A stretch of 64,000 nt of DNA, from the NCBI GenBank assembly GCA_008501585.1, contig QQUN01000007.1:36006-100005 (forward strand), in the 5' to 3' direction. Of this stretch, positions 15,907 to 25,996 are shown one piece after another (the first letter of the stretch is position 1; the number at the start of each line of letters is the position of its first letter). The notes below the pieces were generated by a model, which was not told where the DNA came from, did not search any database, and saw only the letters and a list, made by a program, of their open reading frames with translations. This stretch comes from Pseudomonadota bacterium. Its GTDB lineage: Bacteria > Pseudomonadota > Gammaproteobacteria > Burkholderiales > Rhodocyclaceae. A program made the position numbers and the translations under genes.

Positions 15907-15933
15907 TTAGCACTCGAAGCATGCGAGTGCTAA
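15907..15933 (+). promoter_or_regulatory. CIRCE operator (HrcA binding site)
   Basis: TTAGCACTC, nine bases, then GAGTGCTAA is an exact match to the consensus CIRCE element. A -10-like TAAAAT starts within the right arm (15931-15936), so bound HrcA would block the rpoH promoter. The ATG of rpoH is 32 nt downstream. Confidence 0.95.
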
Positions 15934-15965
15934 AATAGTCGCAAATTCTTGGGAGGACATTGTCG

Positions 15966-16826
<861 letters not shown>

Positions 16827-16849
16827 TTCGAGTCCTGCCGGGCAAAAAC

Positions 16850-16876
16850 AAGGGCGACCCGCGGGTCGCCCTTTTT
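16850..16876. terminator. intrinsic terminator between rpoH and ipdC
   Basis: A 24-base palindrome (half AAGGGCGACCCG) is followed by a T-run at 16872-16876. It ends rpoH and, read from the other side, lies just past the stop of the convergent decarboxylase gene. Confidence 0.9.
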
Positions 16877-16894
16877 CATGCGCTCAGTTCACCC

Positions 16895-18523
16895 TCAACG
16901 CGCGCCCGGTGCCGACAGCCTCTTGACGCCGGCGACGAAGCGCTTGAGCGTGGGCGACAGCTCACCGCGCGGGATGCTCACGTCGATCAGCTGGAAGCGC
17001 CCGCGCGTGGCCACCGCCTGCTCCAGCGCGGCGGCCAGCTCGGCCCGGGTGTCGACCCGCACGCCGTCGCCGCCCAGCCCGGCGGCCATGCCGGCAAAGT
17101 CCCAGGCGCTCAGATCGTTGAAGGACGACTCGGGCTGGAAGGTGCGCAGCATCTCCCAGGAGCGGTTGTTGAACACCAGCACGATCGGGTCCCAACCGAA
17201 GCGGCAGCAGTTGCCCAGCTCCCAGCCGGTCATCTGGAAGGCACCGTCGCCCACTAGGATCAGCGGACGCTCGCCGGTGGCCGCCTGCAGACCCAGCCCG
17301 GCCGGCACGCCGAAGCCCATGGTGGCGTAGTAGCCCGGCGCCACCAGCGCCTGGTGGGCGATCTCCATGGCGGTGAACATGCAGTCGCCCATGTCCGCGG
17401 CGATCGGCATCACGCCGTGGCGGGCCATCAGGTCGTTGATGCCGCGGGCGATATCGCCCGGAACGATCGGCGCATCATCCGCCACCATGCCGCGCGGGTA
17501 GCTCGGCGGCGCCAGCGTCGGCACCTGGCGCGCCGCCGGCGCACGCTCGAGCAGGCGGCGCACCACCGCCCCCAGCGGCAGATGGGCATAGGTGTGGTAG
17601 CCCAGCGTGACCTCGCCGTCGCAGGCATGGATGGCCTTGCGCAGGTCGATCTGCCGCGCCGAGACGCCGAAGTTGGTGTCCGACACCAGCACGCCGAGCA
17701 TCAGCAGGGCATCGGAATCCTCGACCATCGCGGTCAGCGCCTCGTCGCCGGCCACGCCCAGGTAGGTGCCGGCCAACGGCGCGTCGTGCCCGGCCAGCAG
17801 GCCGCGACCGAGAATGCTGGTGACCACCGGGATGCCAAGTTGCCGGGCCAGGGCCGCCACCTGCGCCTCCAGGTCGAAGCGCCGCACCTCGACGCCGACC
17901 ATCAGCACCGGCCGCTCGGCCGTGGCCAGTCGCGCCAGGATCTCGTCGGCACACGCATCCAGCGCCGCCGGGTCGACCGCCGGCGCGGCCTGCGCCACCA
18001 CCGGCTCGCAGGGCTCGGCCACCATGTCGCGCGGCAGCTCGATATACACCGGCCGCGATTCGCGCAGGCAACTGGCCAGCACGCGGGCGATCTCGGCGGG
18101 CGCGGTGCGCGCGTCGGTCAGGCGCGCCTGGTCGCAGGTGATTTCCTGGTAGATGGCAAACTGCGAATCGAGGGTCTTGGCCTGGTGATGGAGCAGCAGC
18201 CCGGTGCTCGCCTCGCCCTTGCCCGGCGCGCCGGAGATGACCACCACCGGCGATTTCTCGGCATAGGCGCCGGCCACGGGATTGACCATGTTGAGCGCAC
18301 CGGCGCCGTAGGTGACGGCGGCCACCGACAGTGTGCTGCGGATGCGCGCCGAGGCGTCGGCGGCAAAGCCGACGCCGGGCTCGTGGCTCAGGGTGTACAG
18401 CGGCAGGATGCCGGCGTTTTCGATCTCGCGGAAAAACGGCAGGGCGAAATCGCCGGGGATGCCGAACACTTCACGCGCGCCGTGCGCCTTGAGTGCAGTC
18501 AGCAGGACTTGGGAGAGATTCAT
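16895..18523 (-). CDS. ipdC: thiamine diphosphate-dependent phenylpyruvate/indolepyruvate decarboxylase
   Basis: The product has 542 residues. It matches the IpdC/PPDC of Azospirillum along its whole length: FGIPGDFALPFF near the N terminus with the catalytic Glu in LSHEPGVGFAADA, the GAYAEKSPVVVISGAPG segment, and the ThDP motif GDGAFQMTGWELGN..VFNN near residue 430. It decarboxylates phenylpyruvate or indole-3-pyruvate to the aldehyde, on the route to phenylacetate or indole-3-acetate. It stands alone between the rpoH terminator and the oxidase cluster. Substrate preference cannot be read from sequence here. The upstream region (18524-18618) holds a TGTCCC hexamer directly before the ribosome-binding site (see findings). 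Confidence 0.9.
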   Translation of the reverse strand: MNLSQVLLTALKAHGAREVFGIPGDFALPFFREIENAGILPLYTLSHEPGVGFAADASARIRSTLSVAAVTYGAGALNMVNPVAGAYAEKSPVVVISGAPGKGEASTGLLLHHQAKTLDSQFAIYQEITCDQARLTDARTAPAEIARVLASCLRESRPVYIELPRDMVAEPCEPVVAQAAPAVDPAALDACADEILARLATAERPVLMVGVEVRRFDLEAQVAALARQLGIPVVTSILGRGLLAGHDAPLAGTYLGVAGDEALTAMVEDSDALLMLGVLVSDTNFGVSARQIDLRKAIHACDGEVTLGYHTYAHLPLGAVVRRLLERAPAARQVPTLAPPSYPRGMVADDAPIVPGDIARGINDLMARHGVMPIAADMGDCMFTAMEIAHQALVAPGYYATMGFGVPAGLGLQAATGERPLILVGDGAFQMTGWELGNCCRFGWDPIVLVFNNRSWEMLRTFQPESSFNDLSAWDFAGMAAGLGGDGVRVDTRAELAAALEQAVATRGRFQLIDVSIPRGELSPTLKRFVAGVKRLSAPGAR

Positions 18524-18618
18524 GGGGCCGCTCCGGGACAGGGAAGCGCCCAGATTACCGACTCACCCGCCCCGGTTATTGCGTAATGCGGCCACGTATT
18601 GGCAGATTCTGCCTCGAC

Positions 18619-19203
18619 TTAGCGCTCGGTGAACAGCGTCTGGATATCGTCGGCAATATCCTGCGCCGAGGTGCCGTGCTTGACGTAGAGACGCAGCCGC
18701 CCCTGGGGGTCGAACACGTAGGTGCCCGCGGAATGGTCGATGGTGTAGTTGGGCCCCTCGGTGTCGCCGCTCTTGCGGTAGAACACCTTGAAATCCTTGG
18801 CCACGGCTTCGGTGCTCGCCATGTCGCCGAACAGGCCGAGGAAGCGGGTATCGAAGGCGGGCACATACTGCGACAGCAGTTCCTGCGTGTCGCGCTCGGG
18901 GTCGACCGTCATGAACAGCACCTGCGTGCGCTCGGCATTCGGCCCGAGCAGGCGCATGACTTCGGTCATGGTCACCAGGTTGGTGGGGCACACATCCGGG
19001 CATTGGGTAAAGCCAAAAAACAGCGTCACCACCTTGCCCTTGAAGTCCGCCAGGGTCCGCGGCGTGCCGGTGTGGTCGGTCAGCGAAAATCCCTTGCCGT
19101 AGTCGGCACCGGTGATGTCGGTGTTCTTGAAGCTCTTGGGCGGTTCGGCGGGGCTGCAGGCGGTCAGCGCGAGGGCGGCGACCACCAGGAGGGTTCGAAG
19201 CAT
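18619..19203 (-). CDS. SCO1/SenC family copper chaperone for cytochrome oxidase
   Basis: The product has 194 residues and starts MLRTLLVVAALALTAC, a lipoprotein signal with Cys16. The thioredoxin-like fold carries the copper motif CPDVC (Cys68, Cys72) and the distal His in YTIDHSAGTYVF. It helps deliver copper to the CuA centre of subunit II in the periplasm. It is the last gene of the minus-strand set ctaA-ctaB-sco, starting 10 nt after ctaB. Confidence 0.94.
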   Translation of the reverse strand: MLRTLLVVAALALTACSPAEPPKSFKNTDITGADYGKGFSLTDHTGTPRTLADFKGKVVTLFFGFTQCPDVCPTNLVTMTEVMRLLGPNAERTQVLFMTVDPERDTQELLSQYVPAFDTRFLGLFGDMASTEAVAKDFKVFYRKSGDTEGPNYTIDHSAGTYVFDPQGRLRLYVKHGTSAQDIADDIQTLFTER

Positions 19204-19213
19204 CGTGGCCTCA

Positions 19214-20113
19214 TCAATAGGGCAGGTAGTGATCCACCAGCAAGGCGGCGAACAGCGATGATAGGTACACGATGGAGTAGCGGAAAGTCTGTTGCGACAA
19301 TTTGTCGCTGTAATCCACATACAGCCGCCAGGCGTAGCGCAGGAAGCCCACGCCCAGCACCACCGCCGCCGCCAGGTAGGCCATGCCGCTCATGCGCGTG
19401 GCAAAGGGCAGCAAGGTGACGGCGAACAGGATGCAGGTGTAGAGCAGCACCGACAACCGGGTATAGCGCGAGCCATGCGTCACCGGCAGCATCGGCAGGC
19501 CCGCGCGGGCATAGTCGGCGCTGCGGTACAGGGCCAGCGCCCAGAAGTGCGGCGGCGTCCAGGCGAAGATGATGAGAAACAGCAGCAGCGCATCGCTGCC
19601 CACCTCGCCGGTGACCGCCGCCCAGCCGAGCACCGGCGGCATGGCGCCGGAGGCCCCGCCAATGACGATGTTCTGCGGCGTGCGCGGCTTGAGGAGCACC
19701 GTGTAGACCACCGCGTAGCCGACAAAGGTGGCCAGGGTCAGCCACATGGTGAGCGGATTCACCGCGTGGTAGAGCAGCAGCAGGCCGACACCGCCGAGCA
19801 CCAGCGAGAAGGCCAGCGTTTCGGTCGAACTCAGTTCGCCGCGCGGCAGGGGCCGGGCGCGGGTGCGCGCCATGCGGGCGTCGATCTGCTGTTCGATCAG
19901 GCAGTTCATGGCCGCCGCGGCGCCGGCCACACAGGCAATGCCGAGCGTGGCGAAAAGCACCACCTGCGCCGAAGGCAACCCCTCGGGCACGGCGAGGAAC
20001 ATGCCGATCATGGCGCAGAAGACGATCAGCGTATTGACCCTCGGTTTGGTCAGCACATAAAAGTGCCGCAGCCGGCGCCAGGTGTCGGAACGGTCAAGCG
20101 TAAGCGTTTTCAT
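19214..20113 (-). CDS. ctaB: protoheme IX farnesyltransferase (heme O synthase)
   Basis: The product has 299 residues and belongs to the UbiA superfamily with about nine membrane helices. Prenyl-diphosphate-binding motifs are [21 protein letters not shown] and, later, [29 protein letters not shown] precedes the ATG at 20113. It makes heme O from heme B for heme A synthesis. It overlaps the end of ctaA by 20 nt, so the two are translationally coupled. Confidence 0.96.
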   Translation of the reverse strand: MKTLTLDRSDTWRRLRHFYVLTKPRVNTLIVFCAMIGMFLAVPEGLPSAQVVLFATLGIACVAGAAAAMNCLIEQQIDARMARTRARPLPRGELSSTETLAFSLVLGGVGLLLLYHAVNPLTMWLTLATFVGYAVVYTVLLKPRTPQNIVIGGASGAMPPVLGWAAVTGEVGSDALLLFLIIFAWTPPHFWALALYRSADYARAGLPMLPVTHGSRYTRLSVLLYTCILFAVTLLPFATRMSGMAYLAAAVVLGVGFLRYAWRLYVDYSDKLSQQTFRYSIVYLSSLFAALLVDHYLPY

Positions 20114-21107
20114 GTGTCTTCCTCCCCGCGACACCCCATGCCCGTTCAGGCATCAGGCGTGTATTGATCAAGACCATCGCCAGCAGCAACAGCGCCGCGC
20201 CGCCGTTGTGCGCCACGGCCAGCGTCAGCGGCAGGCTCAGCAGCACATTGGCGATGCCCAGCCCGATCTGGCCGGCCAGCAGCACCGCGAGCATGGCCGC
20301 CATGCCGCCGAAGCCCTGGCGAAACAGCTTCAAGGCCAGCAGCAGCAAGCCCGCCGCGACCAGCAGCGCACCGAGGCGGTGCGCCCAGTGAATGGCGGTG
20401 AGCGCCTCGTGCGAGAGCAGGTCGCCGGTGGCGGTCATGCCCAGTTCGCGCACCACATGAAAGGCATTGCCTACATCCATCGCCGGCCACCAGCTGCCGT
20501 GGCAAGTCGGGAAATCGGTGCACGCCAGCGCGGCATAGTTGGTACTGGTCCAGCCGCCGAGTGCGATCTGCCCCACCACCAGCAGCAAGCCGAGGCGCGC
20601 CAGCCGCACCAGGCCCGGCGAGGCGAAGCGCCGCCGCACGCCCGCCGCGCGGATTGCCAGCAAGGCCAGCAAGGCCAGGGTAGTCAGCCCGCCGAGCAGG
20701 TGGCCGGTGACAATCGCCGGCTTGAGCAGCAGCGTCACCGTCCATTTGCCCAGCAAGCCCTGGAAAATCACCACACCCACCAGCAACACCGCAATGCCGG
20801 GGCGCACGTCCGGGTCCCGTCGCTGGCGCCAGGCCAGTGCCGCAATAAGCAGAATGAGGAAGCCGAGCGTCGCCGCGAGGTAGCGGTGGATCATCTCCTT
20901 CCAGGCCTTGGGCAGGGACACCGGGCCGCCGGGCGCGGCGGATTCGGCCTCGGCGATGTGCTCGGCCGCATGCGCGGGGCTCATCTGGCCGTAGCAGCCA
21001 GGCCAGTCCGGACAGCCGAGGCCGGCATCGGACAGGCGCACATAGGCGCCGAACACCACCACCACCAGGGTCAGCACGAGGGAGAGGATGACCAATCGAC
21101 GATACAT
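20094..21107 (-). CDS. ctaA: heme A synthase (COX15/CtaA)
   Basis: The product has 337 residues with eight predicted helices. It begins [40 protein letters not shown], typical of CtaA, with the EMIHRYLA and [10 protein letters not shown] heme-ligand histidines and a second [16 protein letters not shown] loop. It oxidises heme O to heme A. A long in-frame extension upstream of 21107 lacks membrane-protein character and was discarded. Confidence 0.95.
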   Translation of the reverse strand: MYRRLVILSLVLTLVVVVFGAYVRLSDAGLGCPDWPGCYGQMSPAHAAEHIAEAESAAPGGPVSLPKAWKEMIHRYLAATLGFLILLIAALAWRQRRDPDVRPGIAVLLVGVVIFQGLLGKWTVTLLLKPAIVTGHLLGGLTTLALLALLAIRAAGVRRRFASPGLVRLARLGLLLVVGQIALGGWTSTNYAALACTDFPTCHGSWWPAMDVGNAFHVVRELGMTATGDLLSHEALTAIHWAHRLGALLVAAGLLLLALKLFRQGFGGMAAMLAVLLAGQIGLGIANVLLSLPLTLAVAHNGGAALLLLAMVLINTRLMPERAWGVAGRKTHENAYA

Positions 21108-21109
21108 GC

Positions 21110-21679
21110 TCAGCCGACCTGCGAATATTTGAGCAGCCGGGCCAGATCCTTGATCATGCCTTTCGGGTCGAGTTCGGTCGGATAGCGCATCATCACCTGG
21201 CCGCGCGGATCGGCCAGCCACACCTGCGCCACGGCCTCGCCATCGAGTTGATCCAGCCACGGCCGCTCGGCGCGGGCCACGACCAGTTCGGGATGCTCTG
21301 CCAGCAGCGCGGCATCGGGCACGCCGTCGTCGGACAGCAGCCACACGCGGGCCACGCGGGGGGATTCCTTGGCCTGGGCGGTGCGCACCTGGCGGGTAAA
21401 GTACAGCGCCTGCCGGCAGGCCTCATCGCAGGCGGCCGGCGCCACCACCACGTAAGTCCAGAAGCCCTTGATGTCGTCACGCGCGAAGGCGCCGCCTGCC
21501 GGCGTGCCGAGGGCACCATCGGGCAGCGGCGTCGGGGTGACGAGCGCACCGTAGTTGCTGCGGCCGCTGGGCGGCCACACATAGAACGCCAGGTACGAGG
21601 CCGCCACGGGCAGCACGCACACGGCAATCAGGGCGGCCAGAGTCAGCCGGGCTTTACGCGTCATTTTGGCTACGGCCAT
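21110..21679 (-). CDS. membrane-anchored thioredoxin-like protein of the oxidase cluster, CxxxC motif
   Basis: The product has 189 residues. The ATG at 21679 follows GGAGACAAG and overlaps surf1 by 26 nt. One N-terminal helix (ARLTLAALIAVCVLPVAASYLAFYVW) is followed by a periplasmic domain with FWTYVVVAPAACDEACRQALYFTRQVRTA. Its CxxxC (CDEAC) after a beta-strand is laid out like that of Sco proteins, though I see no clear distal His. Annotators usually call such proteins hypothetical or cytochrome-oxidase-associated. The position between surf1 and ctaA suggests a copper or redox role in oxidase assembly; this is inference. Confidence 0.75.
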   Translation of the reverse strand: MAVAKMTRKARLTLAALIAVCVLPVAASYLAFYVWPPSGRSNYGALVTPTPLPDGALGTPAGGAFARDDIKGFWTYVVVAPAACDEACRQALYFTRQVRTAQAKESPRVARVWLLSDDGVPDAALLAEHPELVVARAERPWLDQLDGEAVAQVWLADPRGQVMMRYPTELDPKGMIKDLARLLKYSQVG

Positions 21680-22355
21680 CTTGTCTCCAGCGTCGCCATC
21701 CAAACCATCCACACAGGCCGGCGGACAAGGCCGCCAGGCCAAACCATTGCACGGCATAGCCGCGGTGCCGGTCCACCCCGAGGTCGGGGCGCGGCCAGTC
21801 GCGGATCAGGCCGTCGGTCGAGGGGTCGGTCTGCTCGACCACCACATCGAGCACCGGCAGCTTCGACCAGACCCGGTACGCGGCCAGATCCACATATTGC
21901 CAACGTGCGCCCTCGCCCGGGACCTCGGCCAGCGTGTAAGGCCTGGCCTCGGGGTAGCGCACCCGCCCCGCCACCACCACCTCGCCGTCGGGCGTATTGA
22001 CCTCCGGCAGGCGGCTGCGGTCGAGCCCGATGCCGGTCCAGCCGCGCTTGACCAGCACCACCGTCCCGTCCGCCGTCTTCAGTGGCGTCAGCACGTGGTA
22101 GCCGGGCTGGCCGTGCTGCACGCGGTTATCGAGGAAAATCGTTCCCGCCGTCAGCCACTGCCCGACCAGCCGCACCGGCTGCCATTCGACCTGGCCAGCC
22201 ACCTCGGCACTGGCTGGTGCCCGGGCGGCTGTTTCGATCTGCGCCCCCAGGGCCAGCTTCTCCTCGGCCCGACGGGTCTGCCACAAGCCAAGCTGGATCG
22301 TCAGCACGCACACCAGCGCGCCGGCCACATAGGGCACGGCCCCCATCACCCGCAT
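21654..22355 (-). CDS. SURF1 family cytochrome oxidase assembly protein
   Basis: The product has 233 residues with an N-terminal helix (VMGAVPYVAGALVCVLTIQLGLWQ), the conserved LGLWQ..R start, the central GTIFLDNRVQHGQPGYHVLTPL and VLVKRGW, and a C-terminal helix (YAVQWFGLAALSAGLCGWFGW). SURF1 assists heme A insertion into subunit I. It is divergent from the 64-codon gene at 22416, and a promoter should lie in 22356-22415. Confidence 0.93.
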   Translation of the reverse strand: MRVMGAVPYVAGALVCVLTIQLGLWQTRRAEEKLALGAQIETAARAPASAEVAGQVEWQPVRLVGQWLTAGTIFLDNRVQHGQPGYHVLTPLKTADGTVVLVKRGWTGIGLDRSRLPEVNTPDGEVVVAGRVRYPEARPYTLAEVPGEGARWQYVDLAAYRVWSKLPVLDVVVEQTDPSTDGLIRDWPRPDLGVDRHRGYAVQWFGLAALSAGLCGWFGWRRWRQDGRSQNDA

Positions 22356-22415
22356 GCGCGTCCCTGCCCGGGGGCCGGTGGGCTACACTGACGTGACACC
22401 TTTGCGGAGTTCGCC

Positions 22416-22610
22416 ATGCGCATCGTCGTCGTTCTGTTCCTGGTCGCCATCCTGGTCAGCCTGGGTTCGGCCCTCACCTTCTTGTTGCGCGACCAGGGCA
22501 AGGGGCCGCGGGTGGTTCGGGCGCTGACCCTGCGGGTCGGGCTGTCGATCGGGCTGTTCCTGTTGCTGATGGCGGGCTTTGCGACCGGCATCATCCCCGG
22601 TCGCCTGTAA
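22416..22610 (+). CDS. twin-transmembrane small protein (DUF2909 type)
   Basis: The 64-residue protein consists of two helices (VVVLFLVAILVSLGSALTFLL and GLSIGLFLLLMAGFATGIIP) around the loop RDQGKGPRVVRALTLR. This is the pattern of the small DUF2909 proteins that sit in oxidase clusters. GGAG lies 9 nt before the ATG. It is the only plus-strand gene in the cluster, convergent with ctaE. Its function is unknown. Confidence 0.8.
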   Translation: MRIVVVLFLVAILVSLGSALTFLLRDQGKGPRVVRALTLRVGLSIGLFLLLMAGFATGIIPGRL

Positions 22611-22619
22611 GCCGGCACA

Positions 22620-23471
22620 TCACAGCCAATACACCACCACGAACAGCAGCAGCCAGACCACATCGACAAAGTGCCAGTACCACGCCGCCGCTTCGAAGGC
22701 GAAGTGGTTGTCCTTGGTGAAATGGCCGGCCATTGCCCGGAACAGCATCACCAGCAACATGATCGCGCCGATGGTGACGTGCAGGCCATGGAAGCCGGTC
22801 ATCATGTAGAAGGTCGAGCCGTAGATGCCGGTGGTCATCTTCAGGTTCATTTCGCCATAGGCATGCATGTATTCATACACCTGCAAGCTCATGAACAGCG
22901 CGCCGAGCAGCACCGTCAGCAGCAGGCCGAGCTTGAGCTGCGCGCGGTTGTCCTTCATCAGCCCCCAGTGCGCCCAGGTGAGCGTGGCGCCCGAGGTGAG
23001 CAGGATCAGCGTGTTGATGGCCGGGATGCCCCACGCCGCCATGGGCGAGAACGCTTCTTCGGCACGCGGACCCGCGGTGGGCCACACCGCCTCGAAGCCC
23101 TGCCATAGCACGCTGACGCTCTCTTCACTGCCCAGCGAGGGCACGGCGATCACCCGCACATAAAACAGGGTGCCGAAGAAGGCGGCGAAAAACATCACCT
23201 CCGAGAAGATGAACCAGCCCATGCTCCAGCGAAAGGAGGCATCGACGTTCTTGCCGTACTTGCCGCCCTCGGATTCGCGGATGACCTGCCCGAACCAGCC
23301 GAACAGCATGTAGATCAGCGTGGCCAGCCCGACGAAGAACACCAGCGGACCGGGCCCGGCATGGTTGAGCCACATCACCGAGCCGGCACCGATGCACAGC
23401 AGGGCAAAGGAGCCAAAGATGGGAAACTTGGACGGCTCGGGGACGAAGTACTTCTCGAACGTCGGACTCAT
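22620..23471 (-). CDS. ctaE: cytochrome c oxidase subunit III
   Basis: The product has 283 residues and seven helices. Family marks include FRWSMGWFIFSEVMFFAAFFG, NTLILLTSGATLTWAHW, STFYMMTGFHGLHVTIG and AAWYWHFVDVVWLLLFVVVYW. The start at 23471 follows GGAGGCTTCAAC; an upstream in-frame extension was rejected. The gene follows the DUF2970 gene by 56 nt. Confidence 0.96.
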   Translation of the reverse strand: MSPTFEKYFVPEPSKFPIFGSFALLCIGAGSVMWLNHAGPGPLVFFVGLATLIYMLFGWFGQVIRESEGGKYGKNVDASFRWSMGWFIFSEVMFFAAFFGTLFYVRVIAVPSLGSEESVSVLWQGFEAVWPTAGPRAEEAFSPMAAWGIPAINTLILLTSGATLTWAHWGLMKDNRAQLKLGLLLTVLLGALFMSLQVYEYMHAYGEMNLKMTTGIYGSTFYMMTGFHGLHVTIGAIMLLVMLFRAMAGHFTKDNHFAFEAAAWYWHFVDVVWLLLFVVVYWL

Positions 23472-23527
23472 GTTGAAGCCTCCGGTCAGTTGATTCGGTG
23501 GCCGCAAGCCGCTGCGGCCGCTCGGAT

Positions 23528-23728
23528 TTATGCGCCTACGACAAATCGCACGAAGGCGACGATACTCAGTACGAACACCAGCCCCGCCAGCAGGCCGGCC
23601 ACGATCACCGCCTTCGGGTCCAGCGAAGTGGCGTCGTCGGCGTAATGGCGCCGCTTGCGAATGCCCACGAACGACCACAGCACCGCGCGCAGCGTTGCCC
23701 AGAAGCCGGCCCGGCGTGTCTCGGCCAT
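23528..23728 (-). CDS. small DUF2970-type membrane protein
   Basis: The 66-residue protein has FWATLRAVLWSFVGIRKRRHYADDATSLDPKAVI followed by one helix, the layout of DUF2970 proteins found between ctaG and ctaE in betaproteobacteria. The ATG shares one base with the ctaG stop (TGATG). Its role is unknown, presumably oxidase assembly or stability. Confidence 0.82.
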   Translation of the reverse strand: MAETRRAGFWATLRAVLWSFVGIRKRRHYADDATSLDPKAVIVAGLLAGLVFVLSIVAFVRFVVGA

Positions 23729-24282
23729 CACCCCCGCCCGCCTTCGTCGGCTTGCCTGGCCTGCGTGCCGGCCACCTCGAAGAAGGTGTAGGACAAGGTG
23801 ATGGTGTTCACATCGCCCGGCAGCTTGGGATCGACCACAAACAGCACGGGCATGATCCGTGTTTCGCCCGCCGCCAGCGTCTGCTTCTCGAAGCAGAAGC
23901 AGTTGAGCTTCTTGAAGTAGTCCCCCGCAATCTGCGGCCCATAGCTCGGCACCGCCTGGCCGGTCACCGGCACGTTGCGGGTGTTGGTCACCTCGTAGGT
24001 GATCTCCACCATCTGGCCGGGGTGGACGTCGATCGTGTTCTGCGTCGGTCGGAAGCGCCAGGCCAGATCATGCGTATTGGCGTCGAGCTCGATGGTCAGC
24101 TGCCGGGTGGGGTCGACCTGCGTGTTCTCGACCACATCGGGCTGCAGGATGTTGCGCAGGCCGGTGACCTGGCAGATGGCCTCGTAGAACGGCACCATCG
24201 CATAGCCGAAGCCGAACATGGCCAGCGCGGCCACACCGAGGCGCAGCAGCAGGCGGCGGTTGTCGTCGGCGCGCGAACTCAT
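23728..24282 (-). CDS. ctaG: cytochrome c oxidase assembly protein CtaG/Cox11
   Basis: The product has 184 residues with one N-terminal helix (LLLRLGVAALAMFGFGYAMVPFYEAIC), then an Ig-like periplasmic domain with the copper motif NCFCFEKQTL and the family mark MPVLFVVDP. It donates copper to CuB of subunit I. Its ATG at 24282 overlaps the stop of the 33-codon gene (ATGA). Confidence 0.96.
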   Translation of the reverse strand: MSSRADDNRRLLLRLGVAALAMFGFGYAMVPFYEAICQVTGLRNILQPDVVENTQVDPTRQLTIELDANTHDLAWRFRPTQNTIDVHPGQMVEITYEVTNTRNVPVTGQAVPSYGPQIAGDYFKKLNCFCFEKQTLAAGETRIMPVLFVVDPKLPGDVNTITLSYTFFEVAGTQARQADEGGRG

Positions 24283-24380
24283 TGGCCCAGCCATCCGACC
24301 TTGACCATGATGGCGACAAAGAACACCAGCGCCATCAACAGCAGCAGCAGTGCGGAGCGGGCGTTCTTTCCCTTGGTCAT
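24279..24380 (-). CDS. 33-residue cytochrome oxidase small assembly protein
   Basis: The frame reads MTKGKNARSALLLLLMALVF and continues FVAIMVKVGWLGQ, so it is one basic N-terminal stretch and one membrane helix. It begins 11 nt after ctaD and ends in an ATGA overlap with ctaG, a position where betaproteobacteria often carry an unnamed small protein of this type. The ribosome-binding site is weak; translation may be coupled to ctaD. It is too short for most gene finders. Confidence 0.75.
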   Translation of the reverse strand: MTKGKNARSALLLLLMALVFFVAIMVKVGWLGQ

Positions 24381-24391
24381 GGCGGCGGTGA

Positions 24392-25975
24392 TCACTTGAC
24401 GACCGGCGGAGTCTCAAAGGTGTGGTGCGGCGCCGGCGACGGCACCGTCCACTCCAGGCCCTCGGCACCTTCCCACGGGCTGGCGGGCGCCTTCTTGCCG
24501 CCACGCACGCACTTGACCACGGCGACGATGAAGATCAGCTGCGACAGACCAAAACCAAAGGCACCGATACTGGCCAGCGCGTTGAAATCGGCAAACTGCA
24601 GCGCGTAGTCCGGAATCCGGCGCGGCATGCCGGCCAGGCCGAGGAAGTGCATCGGGAAGAAGGTGATGTTGAAGAAGATGATCGAGCACCAGAAATGCAG
24701 CTTGCCGATCGTCTCCGAGTACATGTGGCCGGTCCATTTCGGGAGCCAGTAGTAGGCGCCGGCAAACAGGGCGAACAGCGAGCCGGCCACCAGCACATAG
24801 TGGAAGTGCGCCACCACGTAGTAGGTGTCCTGCACCTGGATGTCGATCGGTGCGATGGCGCAGATCAGGCCGGTGAAGCCGCCCATGGTGAACACGAAGA
24901 TGAAGCCCGTGGCCCACAGCATGGGGGTTTCGAAGGTCATCGAACCGCGCCACATGGTGGCCACCCAGTTGAACACCTTCACCCCCGTGGGCACGGCAAT
25001 CAGCATGGTGGCGTACATGAAGAACAGCTGCGTGGCCGCCGGCATGCCGGTGGTGAACATGTGGTGGGCCCACACCACGAAGGACAGGATGGCGATCGAG
25101 GCCGTGGCATACACCATCGAGGCATAGCCGAACAGCGGCTTGCGGGCGAAGGTCGGGATGATCTGGCTGACGATGCCGAAGGCCGGCAGGATCATGATGT
25201 ACACCTCGGGGTGCCCGAAGAACCAGAACACGTGCTGATACAGCACCGGGTCACCACCGCCGGCCGCGTTGAAGAAGGCGGTGCCGAAGTGACGATCGGT
25301 GAGGATCATGGTCACCGCGCCGGCCAGCACCGGCATCACGGCGATGAGCAGGTAGGCGGTGATCAGCCAGGTCCAGCAGAACAGCGGCATCTTCATCATG
25401 GTCATGCCGGGGGCACGCATGTTGAGGATGGTGACGACGATGTTGATCGCGCCCATGATCGAGCTGATCCCCATGATGTGCACCGCAAAGATCGTCAGAT
25501 CCATGCCCATGCCCATCTGCACCGACAGCGGCGCATACAGCGTCCAGCCCGCGGCGGTGGCCCCGCCCGGCACAAAGAAGGAGCCGATCAGCAGGATCGC
25601 CGCCACCGGCAGCAGCCAGAAGCTCCAGTTGTTCATGCGCGCAAAGGCCATGTCGGAGGCGCCGATCATCAGCGGCAGCATCCAGTTGGCGAAGCCGACG
25701 AAGGCCGGCATGATCGCGCCGAACACCATCACCAGGCCGTGCATGGTGGTCAGCTGGTTGAAGAACTCGGGCTGCACCACCTGCATGCCCGGCTGGAACA
25801 GTTCGGCCCGGATCGTCAGCGCCATCACCCCTCCGGAGAGGAACATGATGAAGCTGAAGATCAGGTACATCGTGCCGATGTCCTTGTGGTTCGTCGTGGT
25901 GATCCAGCGCATCAGGCCGGTCGGGCCATGATGGTGATGATCGTCGTGCAGTTGATCCGGGGTGACAGCAGACAT
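24392..25975 (-). CDS. ctaD: cytochrome c oxidase subunit I
   Basis: The product has 527 residues and twelve helices. The active-site run [17 protein letters not shown] contains the cross-linked His-Tyr pair, HHMFTTGM supplies CuB histidines, and [20 protein letters not shown] holds the heme a and a3 ligands. It is the catalytic heme-copper subunit. The His-rich N terminus ([11 protein letters not shown]) is a common feature in these bacteria. It starts 21 nt after ctaC. Confidence 0.98.
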   Translation of the reverse strand: MSAVTPDQLHDDHHHHGPTGLMRWITTTNHKDIGTMYLIFSFIMFLSGGVMALTIRAELFQPGMQVVQPEFFNQLTTMHGLVMVFGAIMPAFVGFANWMLPLMIGASDMAFARMNNWSFWLLPVAAILLIGSFFVPGGATAAGWTLYAPLSVQMGMGMDLTIFAVHIMGISSIMGAINIVVTILNMRAPGMTMMKMPLFCWTWLITAYLLIAVMPVLAGAVTMILTDRHFGTAFFNAAGGGDPVLYQHVFWFFGHPEVYIMILPAFGIVSQIIPTFARKPLFGYASMVYATASIAILSFVVWAHHMFTTGMPAATQLFFMYATMLIAVPTGVKVFNWVATMWRGSMTFETPMLWATGFIFVFTMGGFTGLICAIAPIDIQVQDTYYVVAHFHYVLVAGSLFALFAGAYYWLPKWTGHMYSETIGKLHFWCSIIFFNITFFPMHFLGLAGMPRRIPDYALQFADFNALASIGAFGFGLSQLIFIVAVVKCVRGGKKAPASPWEGAEGLEWTVPSPAPHHTFETPPVVK

Positions 25976-25996
25976 GCAGCCTCCTCCTACCTGAAC

